From Linnemannia schmuckeri (lineage: Eukaryota > Mortierellomycota > Mortierellomycetes > Mortierellales > Mortierellaceae), in contig JANATG010000011.1 in NCBI GenBank assembly GCA_029449235.1, forward strand, positions 1,828,001-1,892,000: a stretch of 64,000 bases of DNA, in the 5' to 3' direction. The translations under genes were made by a program, and so were the position numbers. Positions within the stretch are counted from its first letter, which is position 1, and each line of letters opens with the position of its first letter. Under the pieces are notes generated by a model. That model did no database searches. It worked only from the letters and a program-made list of their open reading frames with translations, and was not told where the DNA came from. Positions 25,430 to 38,119 of this stretch are shown here, in pieces.

Positions 25430-26877
25430 AAAGAACGCGTGCTTCCACCATTCAATAACACCATCTCTTTCTTTTACCTCGCATCCTCCAAACAAAATAA
25501 CGTAGGGACAAGCGCAGAGAATCATACCAAGAGATCGCACGGGACGCCTACGGCGTGATCGGACACCACTTCTCATTCGTAGTCGTGATCGTGAATCTGT
25601 TTGGATGTGCAGTGTTGTATGTGATCCTGTCGGCGACGTTAATCGAGGCCATGACGCGTGAATATGCGCACGTCGATACTCCTGTCTTTTACTATGTCAT
25701 GGCCTGCACGGCTTTTGTGTGGGTCTGTCTCATCTGTACCAAGTCTATGAAGGAGATTGCTCTTCTCAGGTAAGTTCAAAGTGTCGGAAGGAGGCGAATG
25801 GGCGTTTGTGGTGTGGATGAGGAAGAAAAAAAAGAAGTGGGAGAAAGTGGATGCGGAGAGGAGGATGAGGACTTTATTTGGATCGGAAAAAACTATTTTC
25901 CCCTTTTCTACACCCACTTTCGGGACACGCGCCGGTACTTGTGCTTACTCAAACCACTCACTATCACCCATTTCCTCACCCACTACTACTCGGGATTGGA
26001 AAAAAAAATAGCATTATGGGCGCATGTGCAACGATCGGAGTAGTAAGCATCACGGTTGGGATGTCGATCAAGATGCTCCTCACCCACACTGCCGCAACAA
26101 TCACCGCCACCCACAAACTGGTTGACTGGGCAAAATTACCTCTAGCTCTGGCTACCATCTCGTTTGCGTATGGAGGGAATGTGGTCTATCCACATGTTGA
26201 ACAGTCAATGCGGTACCCCCGCCAGTGGACGCGGGCGTTGTGGGCGGCATTGATGATTTGCTTTGCAATGTATATCGCGATTGCTATTGCCGGTTATTCG
26301 GCTTTTGGACATGAGACTTTGAGTCCTATCCTTCGGAACCTGCCCTCAGGTATGAATAGTTATTGCTTTCAGGGAGATATTTTTAGGCGGCAATTTGACT
26401 GAATTGTCCATTGCTGACAGTTATTTTTTCTTGGACTTTGTAGGAGGACTATCAATCACAGCAAACTCGCTGATAACGATGCACGTTCTACTCGCAGCAC
26501 CTATTCTTCTAACGTCCCTTTCCATGATGATCGAACACTCGATCTCCGAGCGAGTCCCCAGCTTCGCCAAGGGCTCCTCCTCCTCTCAGTTCCTAAAACG
26601 CGCCGTTGACCGAACAATCATCATGTTCTTCACGGGCCTCATCGCAGGCGTGGTCCCTTACTTTGGCGACGTGATGGATCTGTTGGGTTCCTTGACACAG
26701 TGTCTGCTGGTGTTTGTGATGCCGATTGTGTTCTTTTACAAGCTAGGAGGGTTGGATCGGGCGAGATGGTGGACAAAGGCGTGGGCGGTTTTCGTCCTTA
26801 CTATTGGGACGGTCGCGCTGGTCCTTGGGACTGTGGATGCTATTAAGCATCTTGCTGCTGATTTCAGGCGCAAGTAG
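24467..26877 (+). CDS. AAAP-family amino acid transporter
   Basis: Five exons: 24467-24867, 25005-25148, 25506-25769, 26012-26349 and 26444-26877, phases 2, 2, 2, 1; 526 residues. The first 130 residues are acidic and Ser-rich, probably cytosolic. The membrane part starts at the motif TFKTIAGLVCVIGGTGTLGM and ALP-like MPKAVAESGW, which match the first membrane span of the amino acid/auxin permease family, followed by about ten further spans. FAYGGNVVYPHVEQSMRYP matches the family's central FxFxG...P motif. It should move neutral or other amino acids by proton symport or antiport, at the vacuolar or plasma membrane. The intron before exon 3 contains an A27 run (25400-25426). The closest Avt subtype cannot be fixed by eye. 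Confidence 0.9.
25400..25426 (+). repeat. A27 homopolymer within an intron
   Basis: Lies in the second intron of the AAAP transporter gene. Confidence 0.85.
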
Positions 26878-27101
26878 ACAGGTGAGCCTTTTGGGCTGCA
26901 CCTTTTTTTTTATAATCCTCCTCAGTGGACGCGAGTCGTCTACGGAGAACATCATATTTTCAACTCTTCCACTTCCTTTCCTTATTCATTTCTTGTTTCA
27001 TTTCTACCCCGGTTTCAAGTTCTTTTTCGTCTTCCTTTCTCGTCTGATCATGTTCGTATTCCCCTCGGTCCTCGGTATCCACCATTTTCAATTTTCAAAA
27101 A

Positions 27102-27107
27102 AATAAA
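27102..27107 (+). terminator. AATAAA polyadenylation signal of the AAAP gene
   Basis: Two overlapping AATAAA/AAATAAAA copies lie about 225 bases after the stop codon. Confidence 0.45.
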
Positions 27108-27448
27108 ATAAAAAAACATACCAAAAACATAAACCATCTTTCGGCTATTGCACCATAGCAAATAGTTCCGCCTCCCACGAGGCAGGCGGCGCGTGGTACA
27201 AAGGGAGGGTAAAAGGTACGACTGAATGGTATAAGGGCGCAAGCTTGAAATATGAGAAGTCAGGCGCAGCAATACTTTATTTTACCCAACGAAGTGAATA
27301 CAGCACATGTGAACGGGATCGGGAACCTGCCTTTGTACCTTTCTGGGCTTACCCAAAAAGCCACGCACCGGAAAGTAGAAATAAAAACGGCAAAGGCGAA
27401 AAGTAAAATAAAATGATATATATCTGGAACTGGAGCAACAGAAAGAAA

Positions 27449-27482
27449 AGAGAGAGAGAGAGAGAGGGGGGGGGGGGGGGGG
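27449..27482 (+). repeat. AG microsatellite fused to G17
   Basis: About eight AG units pass directly into seventeen G residues, the second G17 tract of the window. Confidence 0.85.
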
Positions 27483-28210
27483 TACTTATTATCAAGGACG
27501 CATGGGTTCTTTTTGGAAGTGTGTCGTGTTCTGGGGTAGGGGAAGGTATCAGCCTACTGTAGCTGTCGCCTCTCACCTCTCTTCAGTTTAATCGTAGTTT
27601 TGAAGTTGGGCCGAGATCGGTTAGCAAAGGAAACAGTAGACAGCAACAGTAGGAAAGCGGGTGTGGAGTGGAAAACCCTGGTGCCCAAGTGATGATCCAA
27701 AGGGAACAATGGAGCAATGGAGCATTATCAAGAGCTACTCATACATTCAAATAATAGGACCCATACCCCTCAAGCGAGCGAAAGCTGGACCATTCTCCCA
27801 ACTTTCTCTTTCCTCTTTCTTTTTCTCTTCTTTTTCCTCCCTCACTTTCCCTCTCCTCTCCTCCACTTCTCCCCTATTCTCCGTCACCCTCATATCCTTC
27901 TAATATCTCCTACGCACTTGATCCCTTTTTTCTCATGAAAAATTAAGCAGACGTAATGGCTCTGTAATGTGTCGAAAAGCTAATAGTAGCAATAATGAAC
28001 CTAACTTGGATTGAGAGACAATCCAAGCCTGTACTGTCCAAATCAGATTGACAACCATGTGCCTTGGCTGCTATGTACTGTTCGATGGCTATGCACAAGT
28101 GTTGAAAAAGGAAAAACGACAAAGTATCAAAAACACGAAAAAAATGATACCTTGATATATTGGAAAGTACAAGAGCCGATGGTCGAAAGTAGCAATGGGC
28201 TTATTCGACG

Positions 28211-28237
28211 AAAAAAAAAAAAAAAAAAAAAAAAAAA
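28211..28237 (+). repeat. A27 homopolymer
   Basis: Twenty-seven A residues in spacer DNA; no flanking open frame or target duplication suggests a retroposed copy. Confidence 0.85.
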
Positions 28238-29346
28238 TCAAGCTTGCGCAAACTAGATTGATAATCGTACACCAGGAACCAGTCAGGTACCCCTTTCTTT
28301 TATCTTTCTTCCGCTTCTTTCAGAGGGGAAATTCCTTGTTACCTTCCATAAGGAGATTTGTTTGCTGCTTGTCGAGAATAGATACCCAGTCCGCCCCCCC
28401 TCCCCGCTGGAAAGGTTGGATTGTTTACTTTTCCACGCTCGGTTCATTCAAGATGCTTAGTGACATCACCCTATTAGTTTTTTTATACAGTTGCAATGTT
28501 ATTTATTATGGCTGTAGTGCTAGAACCTGAGCTCTCGAAAATCGAAAGTAAGGTGACGGAAGATGGAGGTGGAAAGCCATGGATTGTGTTTTGTAACCTG
28601 TAAATGGTACCTTTGAGGTGCCCATTTGAGGCATAGCTGAGGCGCATGGCTATTTAGAAAACACAGAAGGGCAGGCACAAATGGGCTGGGCCAATTTGTA
28701 CCCTCCCCAATAGGGCTAGCAAAAAAAAAAATGTCTCATAGGAGCCTACCCATCCCCCACTTGTCATAACGATGATGCTCGTCCTCCTCTTCCCTATCAA
28801 CCCATAAGAAATGGGAAATAAAGGAGGAAGAGAAAATGGCCGTTTTGGCCTCCGCTTAACATCAAATGTTACATGACCGGCGGACGGCGGCTCATCCGGC
28901 TCGATGTCTCATATATACGCCCTGTAACAACTCCCCCTCTCACACCCGTCCGGGGCATTTCTGTATAAACAAAATACTTGGCTCTCTTTGTCTGTGGCTC
29001 GTCGATGATTGGGTACCCACTCTGTGCTCCTCCAGGAAAAAAGAAAGACACCAAAAGGCAACCATGGAAATTGTTGACAAAAAAATAACCGCTAAGAAAA
29101 GCATTCGAACAAGTACGGATACACAAGAAGGGATGGAAGGGAGAAGAAAGTAGCATCGCAGTTTGAAAAAGAAATCTCCATGACGGGGTTTTTTTGGCCG
29201 TTTTCCTCTTGGGACATGATTGGCTGTCTTCATCTATGAGGGATGAGGAAGAGGAGAGAAGAAGTGGGATGCAGTGTGTCAAGATGAGTATTGAGGAAAA
29301 GTGAACGAGGAATGGAAGGGAGAGAAGAAGAGAGTAGTGTGGCCTT

Positions 29347-29348
29347 CC

Positions 29349-29394
<46 letters not shown>
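29347..29394 (+). repeat. C10-T38 compound homopolymer
   Basis: Ten C residues are followed by thirty-eight T residues. Read on the minus strand this is A38 then G10. Confidence 0.85.
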
Positions 29395-29396
<2 letters not shown>

Positions 29397-30248
29397 CGCA
29401 GTAGACAAATGTAGAGATTGATCAAAAATGGAGTCATCTTGTAGGCACAGAGTTGTGTCTGTGGATGAGGATATCCGAAGGGTTGTCAGTAGCCCCGACC
29501 CCTAGGAGAAGAAAAAGCACAGCGTGTGACGAAGTAAGGAACAGAGCGAGTGGGAGACGAGCGCCAATGGGGGTTGCGATAGGGTGGCTTCATCCATCAT
29601 CATAATTCTAATCCTATCCTATCTTATTCTATGTAGTACAGCTTTCTGATCGATCACATTGGGAAAGCAAAAGTGGAGACAGAGAGAGAGCACCCGATCA
29701 GGCAATGAACAATTGTATCCTACTAAGTGGGGAAGACGAACAGGAAGAAAAAAGGGCCATAGGGCCAAAAGTAAGTAAATGCACTACTTTCCCTGTAATT
29801 GTTCTCATTCTTGCCAGGGGCAGTGATGGTATCCCCTCCATCCTCAGTCTTGTTTTCGCTCCCTCTTTGATCGCTACCGGTTGAGATTGATTCAATTGGG
29901 CCATTACTTCTTTCCCTCAAATTCACTGCTGATCATCCTCATTTTCATAACTGATCTGCCCTGAATGTCTTTATAAGTGATCGATCGTTTGAAGGTCCTC
30001 TCTTTAAAGAACGCTTTCTTTGCAGAGGGGTTTCCTTCTCCGTCGTACTTGAGTGAGAAGAAAAAAAGAAAGAAAAGCAGAAGGTAACCAGGCAGGCAGC
30101 CCGAAGATAAAAAAGTGGAGTATAAGAGAGAATGGGGGAGGGGGGAAGAAAGAGCTCCGATACAAAGTGGACAGCCATCGAAAACAAAATAAACAAAAGA
30201 GGGAAAAATCAACGGCATGGACACCACCAACAATCCCCTTGGGGTTTA

Positions 30249-30289
30249 GTTTGTTTGTTTGTTTGTTTGTTTGTTTGTTTGTTTGTTTG
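30249..30289 (+). repeat. GTTT tetranucleotide microsatellite
   Basis: Ten perfect GTTT units plus one base in noncoding DNA. Confidence 0.9.
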
Positions 30290-31214
30290 CGTTTTTGATT
30301 GTTTGCTATGCCAGGCGCCGGGCACACATGTGTTTAGCCTGTGGGGCGAACAAGTGATACCAAAGGAGGAGAAGTGGGGATAATGGGTAACACACACTAC
30401 AGTGAGCTGGCTACCCATGCGAGTTCCGGATGATAGTAAAAGAGGAAGATCAATTAACACCATAGATACGCAGCCCTACCGAGCGAGATTGTTGTTGATG
30501 ATGATGATAATCACGAGCGAGCAAGGACCCTTCACTCCATTCTCTCTCTTTCCCCCCTCATTCTTTATTTTTCAAGGTTGGACCCGTGAAATAAACGTAC
30601 AAACAAAGAAATAAATATCTTATTCTATGATGCACAATGATAGTATGAACGGTTCGAGATAATCAAAAATATTCAGAGCGTTTGTGAGTGAGGAGGGGAT
30701 ACACTTTCATGAATACATACATACATGAACAATCCACACACGATTGTCACCAAAACGACTGTCGGATATCCTTATTTTCTTTGTAGGCAGGGTGTACTCT
30801 GTTGAATGCATGTGGGAAGGGTTGATTGCCTTTCTTTTGTTGAACTGGACTTTAATTCGTATTGGTTTTATGAAGAGGGTGGGAAAGTAAAAAAAAGAAA
30901 AAAACAAACAAGAGTGAAGGATTATCTCCTTGCGTTAAAACCTCAGTATCTCTCCTTAGGTGGATTCAGGAAGTGAAGCGCAGGAGACAAGTGCCGTAAT
31001 GAATAATTTTTATTATTATTTTGGACTCGAGCGGGGTTTATCTTGTTCGTCTAACCCTTTTCCATCCAGTCGTAGTCCGTTGTCGTGGACGAGTTCTCTG
31101 TACTCTGTACTCAGGCTGTACTATCCTCCCGGGGTTCTCTCGAATGCCGTTTGTTCGTTTTGTGGCATAAGAAAAAACAACAACAACAGGCGAAGCGACC
31201 CACAGCAAAATAAA

Positions 31215-31222
31215 TATAAAAA
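31215..31222 (+). promoter_or_regulatory. TATA box upstream of the Avt3/4-like gene
   Basis: TATAAAAA followed by a CT-rich tract of about 230 bases leading to the ATG at 31470. Confidence 0.45.
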
Positions 31223-31469
31223 GGAAGCCCTTCCCTCGTTCTTTTTTCTGATTCTTTCTCTTTTCTCTCTCTGGTTCTCTTCGTCTTTTATTCCCACCCT
31301 CGTTTCTCGATCTCTTTGTTACTCTCCTTCTCCACACTTAATTCCCTCTGACCACCCTCCCTCATCGACTTCCACACCACTTACTCCTTACTACCCTTCT
31401 TTCCTATCCATCACTCCCTTTTTCATCAACGTCTTCACCTATCACCTCCTTTCCTTTCACACCACCATC

Positions 31470-33616
31470 ATGAGTGCACCCCAGGAAAATCCTAATGGAG
31501 TCCATTACTCACAAGAGGCCATAGAACAACACCTTCAGATACAGCAGCAGCGCGGCCGCTCTCAGTTCCCATCCTCCAACCCTAACTCAAGACCCGGCTC
31601 CAGACCCTCTTCGAGACCCAACTCAAGACCAAGCTCCCGTGCTCCCTCACGTCCCGTCTCCTGGCTGGTCCAGACTAATTCCGAATATGCAAACATGTTT
31701 GAGAACTATGGTGGTCAGCACGCTAATAACCACCATGGCCACCATCCTGGTATGTCCGAGATGGAGGAGGGTCGTGCGACCAAGAGCGAATCTACTCCTT
31801 CTTCCCGTCCTCAGAGCATTAAGGCCGCCGCCGGCCCCAACTCGTACATTGTCCCCTCAAACGAGAAGATGACCATCCCTGGCTCGACCCGCCCTAGTGC
31901 CCAGAAGGGCTACCCTGTTGAGGCCACCTTGATCAAGGAGGATGTCATGCCTGATGGTTCCAGTGGTGCTTCTTCAGAGATGGATGTTGCTGCTGCACCC
32001 CGCGGCACTGTGACCCCTCTCAAGGCTAGTTTCTTGCTCGGCAAGGCCTTTGTCGGTACCGGTGTCCTCTTCCTGCCCAAGGCCTTCAAGAACGGAGGTA
32101 ACAAATAGCTTGCTTTTTTTTTCTGTTTTTGCTAGTGTATGTTTGGCTTTTTGGGAATATTAAGCCGAATTGTTTCCACTTCCTTAACGTTGTCGTTACG
32201 ACAAGGCAAAACAAACAAGCACAGACGTCGTGTGTGTGTTTGCGGATCAGAGCAGATCCGATTTGCATACGCACTAAACCTAAACTAGGGCGATCCTCAT
32301 TGTTCATTTTGTGTCCGTTGGATCGTGTTCGAACTCACACTGACCTACAAACCTAATTCTTTCTCCATACTAGGTATCCTGTTCTCCTGTCTGACGATCG
32401 CCTTGGTCGCCACTATCTGCTGTATCGCTTTCTTAATGCTTGTCAAGGTCCGCCTGGTCATCCGCGAGTCTTTCCAGGACATTGGTCTGATCCTCTTCGG
32501 CAAATGGGCCCGTATTGCTGTTCTTGTCTCTGTCTTCCTCTCTCAGGTTGGATTCTGTTGCGCCTACTTGATCTTTGTTGCCGAAAACGTCGATGCCATC
32601 GTCCAGACTTTTACCAAATGCACCTTCCATGGCATCCAAGAGAAGGTCTATATCTTTATTCCGCTGGTTATTCTGATTCCTTTGGTCCTGATCCGCAAGA
32701 TGGAGATCCTGTCCTTGCCCAGTATGCTTGCCAACTTCTTTATTATCTTTGGTATCGTCTACCTCTGGTACTACAGCATCCACAACCTCGCTGTCGAGGG
32801 ACCCGGTCCCAACATTGATCTCTTTAACAGGAACGACTTTGCTCTGCTCATCGGTACCATCGTTTTTTCCTTTGAGGGTATCGGTCTCGGTAAGCTCTCA
32901 TTCCTTTTATTATGCGAAAAGCAGAGAATATCTCCCACGGTCATTACATGCTCGTTCCTAACGGCCATTGCTCGTTTTTTTTTTATATCTCCCACATAGT
33001 TGTCCCAATTACCGAGTCGATGGCCGAACCTGAGAAGTTTCCCAAGGTCTTGGCTATCACCATCAGTATTGTCGCTATGATTTTTGGCAGTGTCGGCGCT
33101 CTCTGCTACGCCGCCTTTGGAGAAAACATCCAAACCATCGTCGTCCTCAACCTCCCCGTCACCTCTGGATGGACCATTACCGTCCAGATCCTCTACTCTC
33201 TCGCCATCATCCTTTCCGTTCCTCTTATGCTCTCCCCTGCCAGCCGTATTTTGGAGGACTCAGTAATGGGCGATCGTTCCGGTGCCGTTGAGCGCAAGGT
33301 CAAGTTATTCAAGAACGCGATCAGAATCACTTTAGTCTGCGCCTGCGCCGTCGTCAGTTACGTGGTTGGCGGTCCCAACTTGGACAAGTTCGTCTCATTC
33401 GTCGGCAGTGTTGCCTGCATGCCCTTGTGCTTCATCTTCCCCGCCATGTTCCACTACAAGGCCTGTGCCAAGACTACTTGGGCTAGGGTCCTCGATATCA
33501 TTCTTGGAGTTGTCGGTATTGCCGCGATGGTGTTTACCTTGTATATTACGATCCGTAGTTGGGTCGAGGTCTCGGCACCCGATGCTGCCATCGACCGCTG
33601 CGCTGTTTTTAACTAG
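31470..33616 (+). CDS. Avt3/Avt4-like vacuolar amino acid transporter (AAAP/SLC36 type)
   Basis: Three exons: 31470-32097, 32374-32889 and 33000-33616, both junctions in phase 1; 586 residues. A hydrophilic N-terminus of about 185 residues includes SRPGSRPSSRPNSRPSS, a basic Ser-Arg-Pro repeat likely to be phosphorylated. The membrane part begins with LLGKAFVGTGVLFLPKAFKN, the signature of the Avt3/Avt4 and animal PAT/LYAAT group, and continues with about eleven spans, including FSFEGIGLVVPITESM, the conserved FxFEG...P element. Yeast relatives export neutral amino acids from the vacuole. The ATG was chosen because it is the first after a CT-rich leader and begins the conserved acidic and Ser-rich tail. 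Confidence 0.93.
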
Positions 33617-34152
33617 ACGCAGTTCAGTTTTTTTGTTTAGAAACAACAACTTAGAATGAGGGAAAGCTTTTTATTTGCTTCTCCTTCTAATGGATATTCT
33701 CATCCATTTGTATCATAGAATCAATTATCCTCCTTACCTACAAAAATGAACATTGATATACAAAATAGAAACTATGCTATCTTGCCTCATTTTCAATTGA
33801 ATTGGACCTGCAGCATTGTTGTTCTGTTCTTTCTTTGCCGAGGACATTCAGGCACGACAAACCGTTGGGGGTTTTTTTATCTCAAGCACTCTGTATCACA
33901 CAACTGATCTGAGGGACTGCTTAATGACCACGTGACGATTGTTGCCACCAGTTTTTGTTTACATTTTTTTTTTTTTTTTTGCTCTGGCACTGCTGTACAC
34001 CTGGCAACTTTGACTCGAGTAGCGACTACATTTTTTTGCGCCTTTTCCTCCACTCGTTCATTCATCACTGACGGCTTCACCCCATCACCTCCTCTTTCTC
34101 TTTTCTCTTCCCACTCCCTCCCCTTCTCACACTCGACTACACATATATCATA
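33617..34152. other. Spacer and CT-rich leader of the ENP1 gene
   Basis: 3' end of the Avt3/4-like gene, a T20 run near 33965-33980, and a CT-rich tract directly before the ATG at 34153. Confidence 0.5.
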
Positions 34153-35838
34153 ATGGGAAAAGACCAGTTTGGACGGCCTGCCGCCAAGGCCCAGCGCCAC
34201 GATCCCCTCCATGTCCAGTTGATGGGTCCCTCCGAGAATGACCCCCTCCCTCAGGGCAAGCAGCCCAGAGCCAAGGCTGCCCGTAACGAGCGCAAGAACA
34301 AGCCCGACGCCGTACGCTATTACATTTCTTTTTTTGTTTCTTGCTGGCTCAAGTCAACACATTTATTATCTTGACAAGCCTTGTTTACTTACCCCTGCTC
34401 TGATACTTCAATGTTGAATCAATAATAGAACTATGTCGATGCCAAGTTGTCGAGAAAGATTTTGTCGATCGCACAGCAGCAGCAGGATGAGATCAACAAG
34501 GAGGCACGTGGAGGCCTCTCCTCAGACGACGACGAGGAGGAGGAGCAGACTTATGGAAAGAAGGCAGGATCAGCAGGAGGAGTCAACAAGAGCTTTATTC
34601 CCGCCATTGGCGGCGACAGCGACGAGGAAGAGTCCGACGCCGAGGAGGAGGGTGACTTTGGCACCTTTGACGAGATCGAGATTGACCAACGCGATGCCGA
34701 GTTGTTGGCCAAGTTCATGCCCACAGCTCCCAGGGAAAAGAAGACGCTCGCAGACTTGATTATGGAAAAGATTAACGCTCAGAACGCCGCCAACGCCGCC
34801 GCCGCTGCTGCTGCCGCTGCAGGAAATGATGCTGCGGTTGTCCCCGAGAAGAGGGGACCCCTGGATTCGGTCATGGATTATGCAGACGAGGAAGAGACTG
34901 GCGACAACCGCCCGATGCCTATGGGTCTCAGCCCTAAGGTCGTGGAGGTCTACTCCAAGGTCGGACTGTTGTTGTCGCGCTACAAGTCGGGCAAGTTGCC
35001 TAAGGCCTTCAAGATCATCCCCTCGCTTCAGAACTGGGAGGAAATTCTCTATATCACCGCACCCGAGAACTGGACTGTCCACGCCACCTACCAGGCAACC
35101 CGTATTTTCACGTCCAACTTGAAGGAGAAGCAGGCGCACAAGTTCTTCTCGTTAGTCTTGCTGGATAAGATTCGGGATGATATTGCCGAGAACAAGAAGC
35201 TGAACTACCATCTGTACATGGCCCTCAAGAAGTCGTTGTACAAGTCCAAGGCCTTCTTCAAGGGAATCCTGTTCCCCCTGTGCGAGTCTGGTACCTGCAC
35301 CCTCAAGGAGGCTGCCGTCGTCGGATCTGTCATCACCAAAGTTAGTATACCTGTCTTGCACTCTGCCGCCGCCCTCTTGCGATTGGCCGACATGGAGTAC
35401 ACTGGTAAGTCTTGTTCTTTTTTTTTCTGCATTGAGTAAACAACCAATGATTTAGCTGTTTGATCTGTTTTCAAGTTCATTTAGCTAACACCCTTTCTCT
35501 CATCCATAACAGGACCCAACTCTCTGTTCATCCGAGTATTATTGGACAAGAAGTACGCCCTCCCTTACAAGGTCATTGACGGATTGGTGGACCACTTTTT
35601 GAGATTTAAGATGGACCCTCGGCCGATGCCCGTACTCTGGCACCAGGCCTTCTTGATCTTTGCCCAGCGTTACAAATCCGACATCACTCCCGACCAGAAG
35701 CAGGCTCTCCTCGAACTCTTGCGCTTCAAGACACACGAGGGTATCTCACCCGAGATCAGGAGAGAGTTGGTCAACAGCGTAGCCCGTGGCGAGATGTTGC
35801 CCGAGCCCGCCGATGATGATATGCTCATGGACATCTAA
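34153..35838 (+). CDS. ENP1: Bystin/Enp1, 40S ribosome biogenesis factor
   Basis: Three exons: 34153-34311, 34429-35404 and 35513-35838, phases 0 and 1; 486 residues, against 483 for yeast Enp1 and 437 for human bystin. The N-terminus is basic (PRAKAARNERKNK), followed by acidic stretches (DDDEEEE, DEEESDAEEE) and an alanine run. The conserved bystin core starts near PMGLSPKVVEVYSKVGLLLS and runs through FKIIPSLQNWEEILYIT, VLLDKIRDDI and LFIRVLLDKKYALPYKVIDG to the end. Enp1 is a nucleolar and pre-40S component needed for small-subunit rRNA processing and export. The gene is convergent with PIG-L, whose stop is 293 bases away. Confidence 0.97.
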
Positions 35839-36043
35839 GGTTGTCGATGGACTTTCATTCTTTTTGGTTTCGGCCGATTTCTCACTTGCACTCTTCCCTC
35901 CCCACACTACCACTTCATTCATATTCCATTCTTTTAGTACCATCACATTATTCTCATTTTGATAAAAAAACAAAGCATAAACAGCATAATTGCATTCTCA
36001 TCAAGGTTTTTCAATGAACTATTTCTCAAAATTAACGATTCTA

Positions 36044-36049
36044 TTTATT
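36044..36049 (-). terminator. AATAAA polyadenylation signal of PIG-L
   Basis: Minus-strand AATAAA, 83 bases past the PIG-L stop codon and within the short convergent spacer shared with ENP1. Confidence 0.5.
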
Positions 36050-36131
36050 ATGTTCCTGTCGCAAGTCAGATCGCGTGATAGATATTCTCCATGATATTGC
36101 ATCCTTGTTGATCCTGAATCCATGATTTCCT

Positions 36132-37501
36132 TTACATAACTCTCCTCAGCTCGTTGATGGACATGTATCGCGACACAACGACATAAATCTTCCTGAACCA
36201 AACCATCTGCGACTCATGCTTCTCCATCGCAGTCTTGGCCTTGAAAACCGCCGCGGGAGCACTAACATACAACAATTCCTGGGGTCGAATCATGGCTCTG
36301 TTTCTGACAGACGAACTTGCACCACCAGCAAGGGAAGCAGAACCACCAAGGCCAAACATTTGCGAGACCAAAGGCATGAGGGCTTCAGTCGCGAGCATGG
36401 TAATGGGCAAGTCGAGGATGGCGATGTATTTGCGGAGGAGGGAGACGGACTTGAGGACGTAGCAGCATTTGACGGGGGTGCGCTCCTTGAATGTTTGGAT
36501 GAAGTAGCTATTTTGGACATGATGACGTGTTTTTGAAGGTAGGGTTAGAGAGAGTTGAAGGTATTTGTTTCCTGTAAATGAATGGATCGGCAATACGGCG
36601 ATATGCGTGTTGATTTCGATCCTTACGTTAATCCGACATAGAGGGCGATATGGTTGGTGTGGGCAGAGACACCTCTGTCATCAAAGGTAACAATCTAAAC
36701 CAGGGTGCCATGAGGTAGGTAAACATAGATTAGGCAAAATGTTAGATTGACAATGGCCGTCCGATTCGCATGGAAGATGTATCTGAAACGCACAAAAAAA
36801 AACATCAATATGGCGAAGTTGACTTACAGTTTCGATGTTGTGCTTCTTGGCATACAAGTTCATCTGATCACCGACCAACGAAGGGTCCCAGAGGTTGTTG
36901 GGTCCATCCTGCAGCTCCCTATTTCATGAAAACGTAAAAAACGAGTAAAGTGGTTAAGGCGGTTAGTACACTACGACCTGAACACTCGATTGTCCTTCCA
37001 TATGTTTTCACACGGTGTGAGCCGGCGTTGCTGTGATTGAAGGACTGGACATACTCGCGCTCGAGGACAAGGATATTCGCCTCACGAATACCGAACATCT
37101 TGCAACTGGCGATCAACTCTCTCTTCCTAATCTCTCCCAATCCATCGTGGTTTCCTATTAATATAAAGGGAAATGATCAGATCAATCGCTACCAGATCGT
37201 ACAACACCAAAAACTCTCACACAAACGAAGGGCTGCTCTCTTTAAACTCAACAAGTATAACACAAAGCTTACCGCTGGACATGCAGAGGACATGGATAGT
37301 GTTTCCATGCTCAGGCCGAGAGAGCTCCGCAAGTGTTGGCCCAAAGAACATGACCTCGTCATCCGGGTGGGCGATCGCCAAGAGGATGCTTGTCCTGGTG
37401 ATGGGGTTCTTGAGGAAGCGGCCGTGGAAGAATCCGTAGGCGGCGATGGAGGAGATGACCAGGGCGTAGAAGGCCAACTGGAGCATTGCGAAGGACGACA
37501 T
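36132..37501 (-). CDS. GPI12: N-acetylglucosaminylphosphatidylinositol de-N-acetylase (PIG-L/Gpi12)
   Basis: Five exons on the minus strand: 37501-37273, 37154-37055, 36918-36828, 36694-36627 and 36507-36132, phases 1, 2, 0, 2; 287 residues (human PIG-L 252). An N-terminal anchor (about residues 7-25) matches the ER-tethered layout. AIAHPDDEVMFF carries the metal-binding His45 and Asp48; the family's second histidine site is GVSAHTNHIALY. QDGPNNLWDP and SVSLLRKYIAILDLP match the rest of the family. The enzyme removes acetate from GlcNAc-PI in the second step of GPI-anchor synthesis on the cytosolic ER face. The C-terminal 110 residues extend past the usual core and contain a Gly/Ser/Ala-rich stretch. 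Confidence 0.94.
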
Positions 37502-38119
37502 GATGGCGTGTTGTTGTGTCCGACGAAGTAGTGATGGAAGAGGTAAGTGGGAAGTAAGAAGGAGGAGGGTGTGAGAGATGTGAAGGGTGAACCGTTTGAG
37601 CGTCTTTGCGTCCCTATGTGCGCGACTTTTTCGGGTAAAATTCTAATGACAGTCGCACAACTGATCGAAATGGTTTCAAAAAGCCACAGCTTGGAGCCAG
37701 CGATTAAATGATATTAAAAAAGATCATACGCGTTTGATCAATTTCAAAGACTATTCGTTGCAACGTGTCGTCAGGATCCGATTACGCGGTACCTTATGGA
37801 GGGAATTGCCAACTAGGAGGCAGGAAGAAGCGGGAAGAGATACTGGCCTTTTCATCTCGTACAGTATCCGTTTTAAGCCGTCAGTCTTAAAGAGCAACTG
37901 TCGAAATATCGAAGCGCCTAGGCCTGTTAAGGCCACATGCAAATTTTCTTATATTGTCGCTGTACTCGAAGAAAAATGAAAAGTAAAAGCGTCTGCCTTT
38001 GACTCATCTCGCTCGTTTTCCTCCATCTTTTTCATCCCTCCCTCATCCTCCCTCCATCACCAACGCTGCCTACTGCAACACCACCTAAAGTCCGCTTTTA
38101 TTCTTTCTATTCGCGACCC
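37502..38119. promoter_or_regulatory. Divergent promoter region between PIG-L and Sel1 copy 1
   Basis: 618 bases separate the PIG-L start and the ATG of Sel1 copy 1, which point away from each other. CT-rich sequence at 38015-38090 precedes the plus-strand ATG. No clear TATA box is seen. Confidence 0.45.

Larger units (their letters stand above)
26878..31469. other. Repeat-rich 4.6-kb spacer
   Basis: No gene is supported. Visible items are an AATAAA cluster (27102-27112) for the AAAP gene, an AG microsatellite running into G17 (27449-27482), an A27 run (28211-28237), C10 followed by T38 (29347-29394), a GTTT microsatellite (30249-30289), and a TATA box plus CT-rich leader before 31470. Confidence 0.55.

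Noticed and set aside
28860..29410. Minus-strand frame of 179 codons ending near the C10-T38 tract
   Set aside because: It begins inside the homopolymer (poly-Lys) and lacks coding bias or a recognised domain.
30053..30463. Open frames on both strands across the GTTT microsatellite
   Set aside because: They arise from the repeat, which has no stop codons in several frames.
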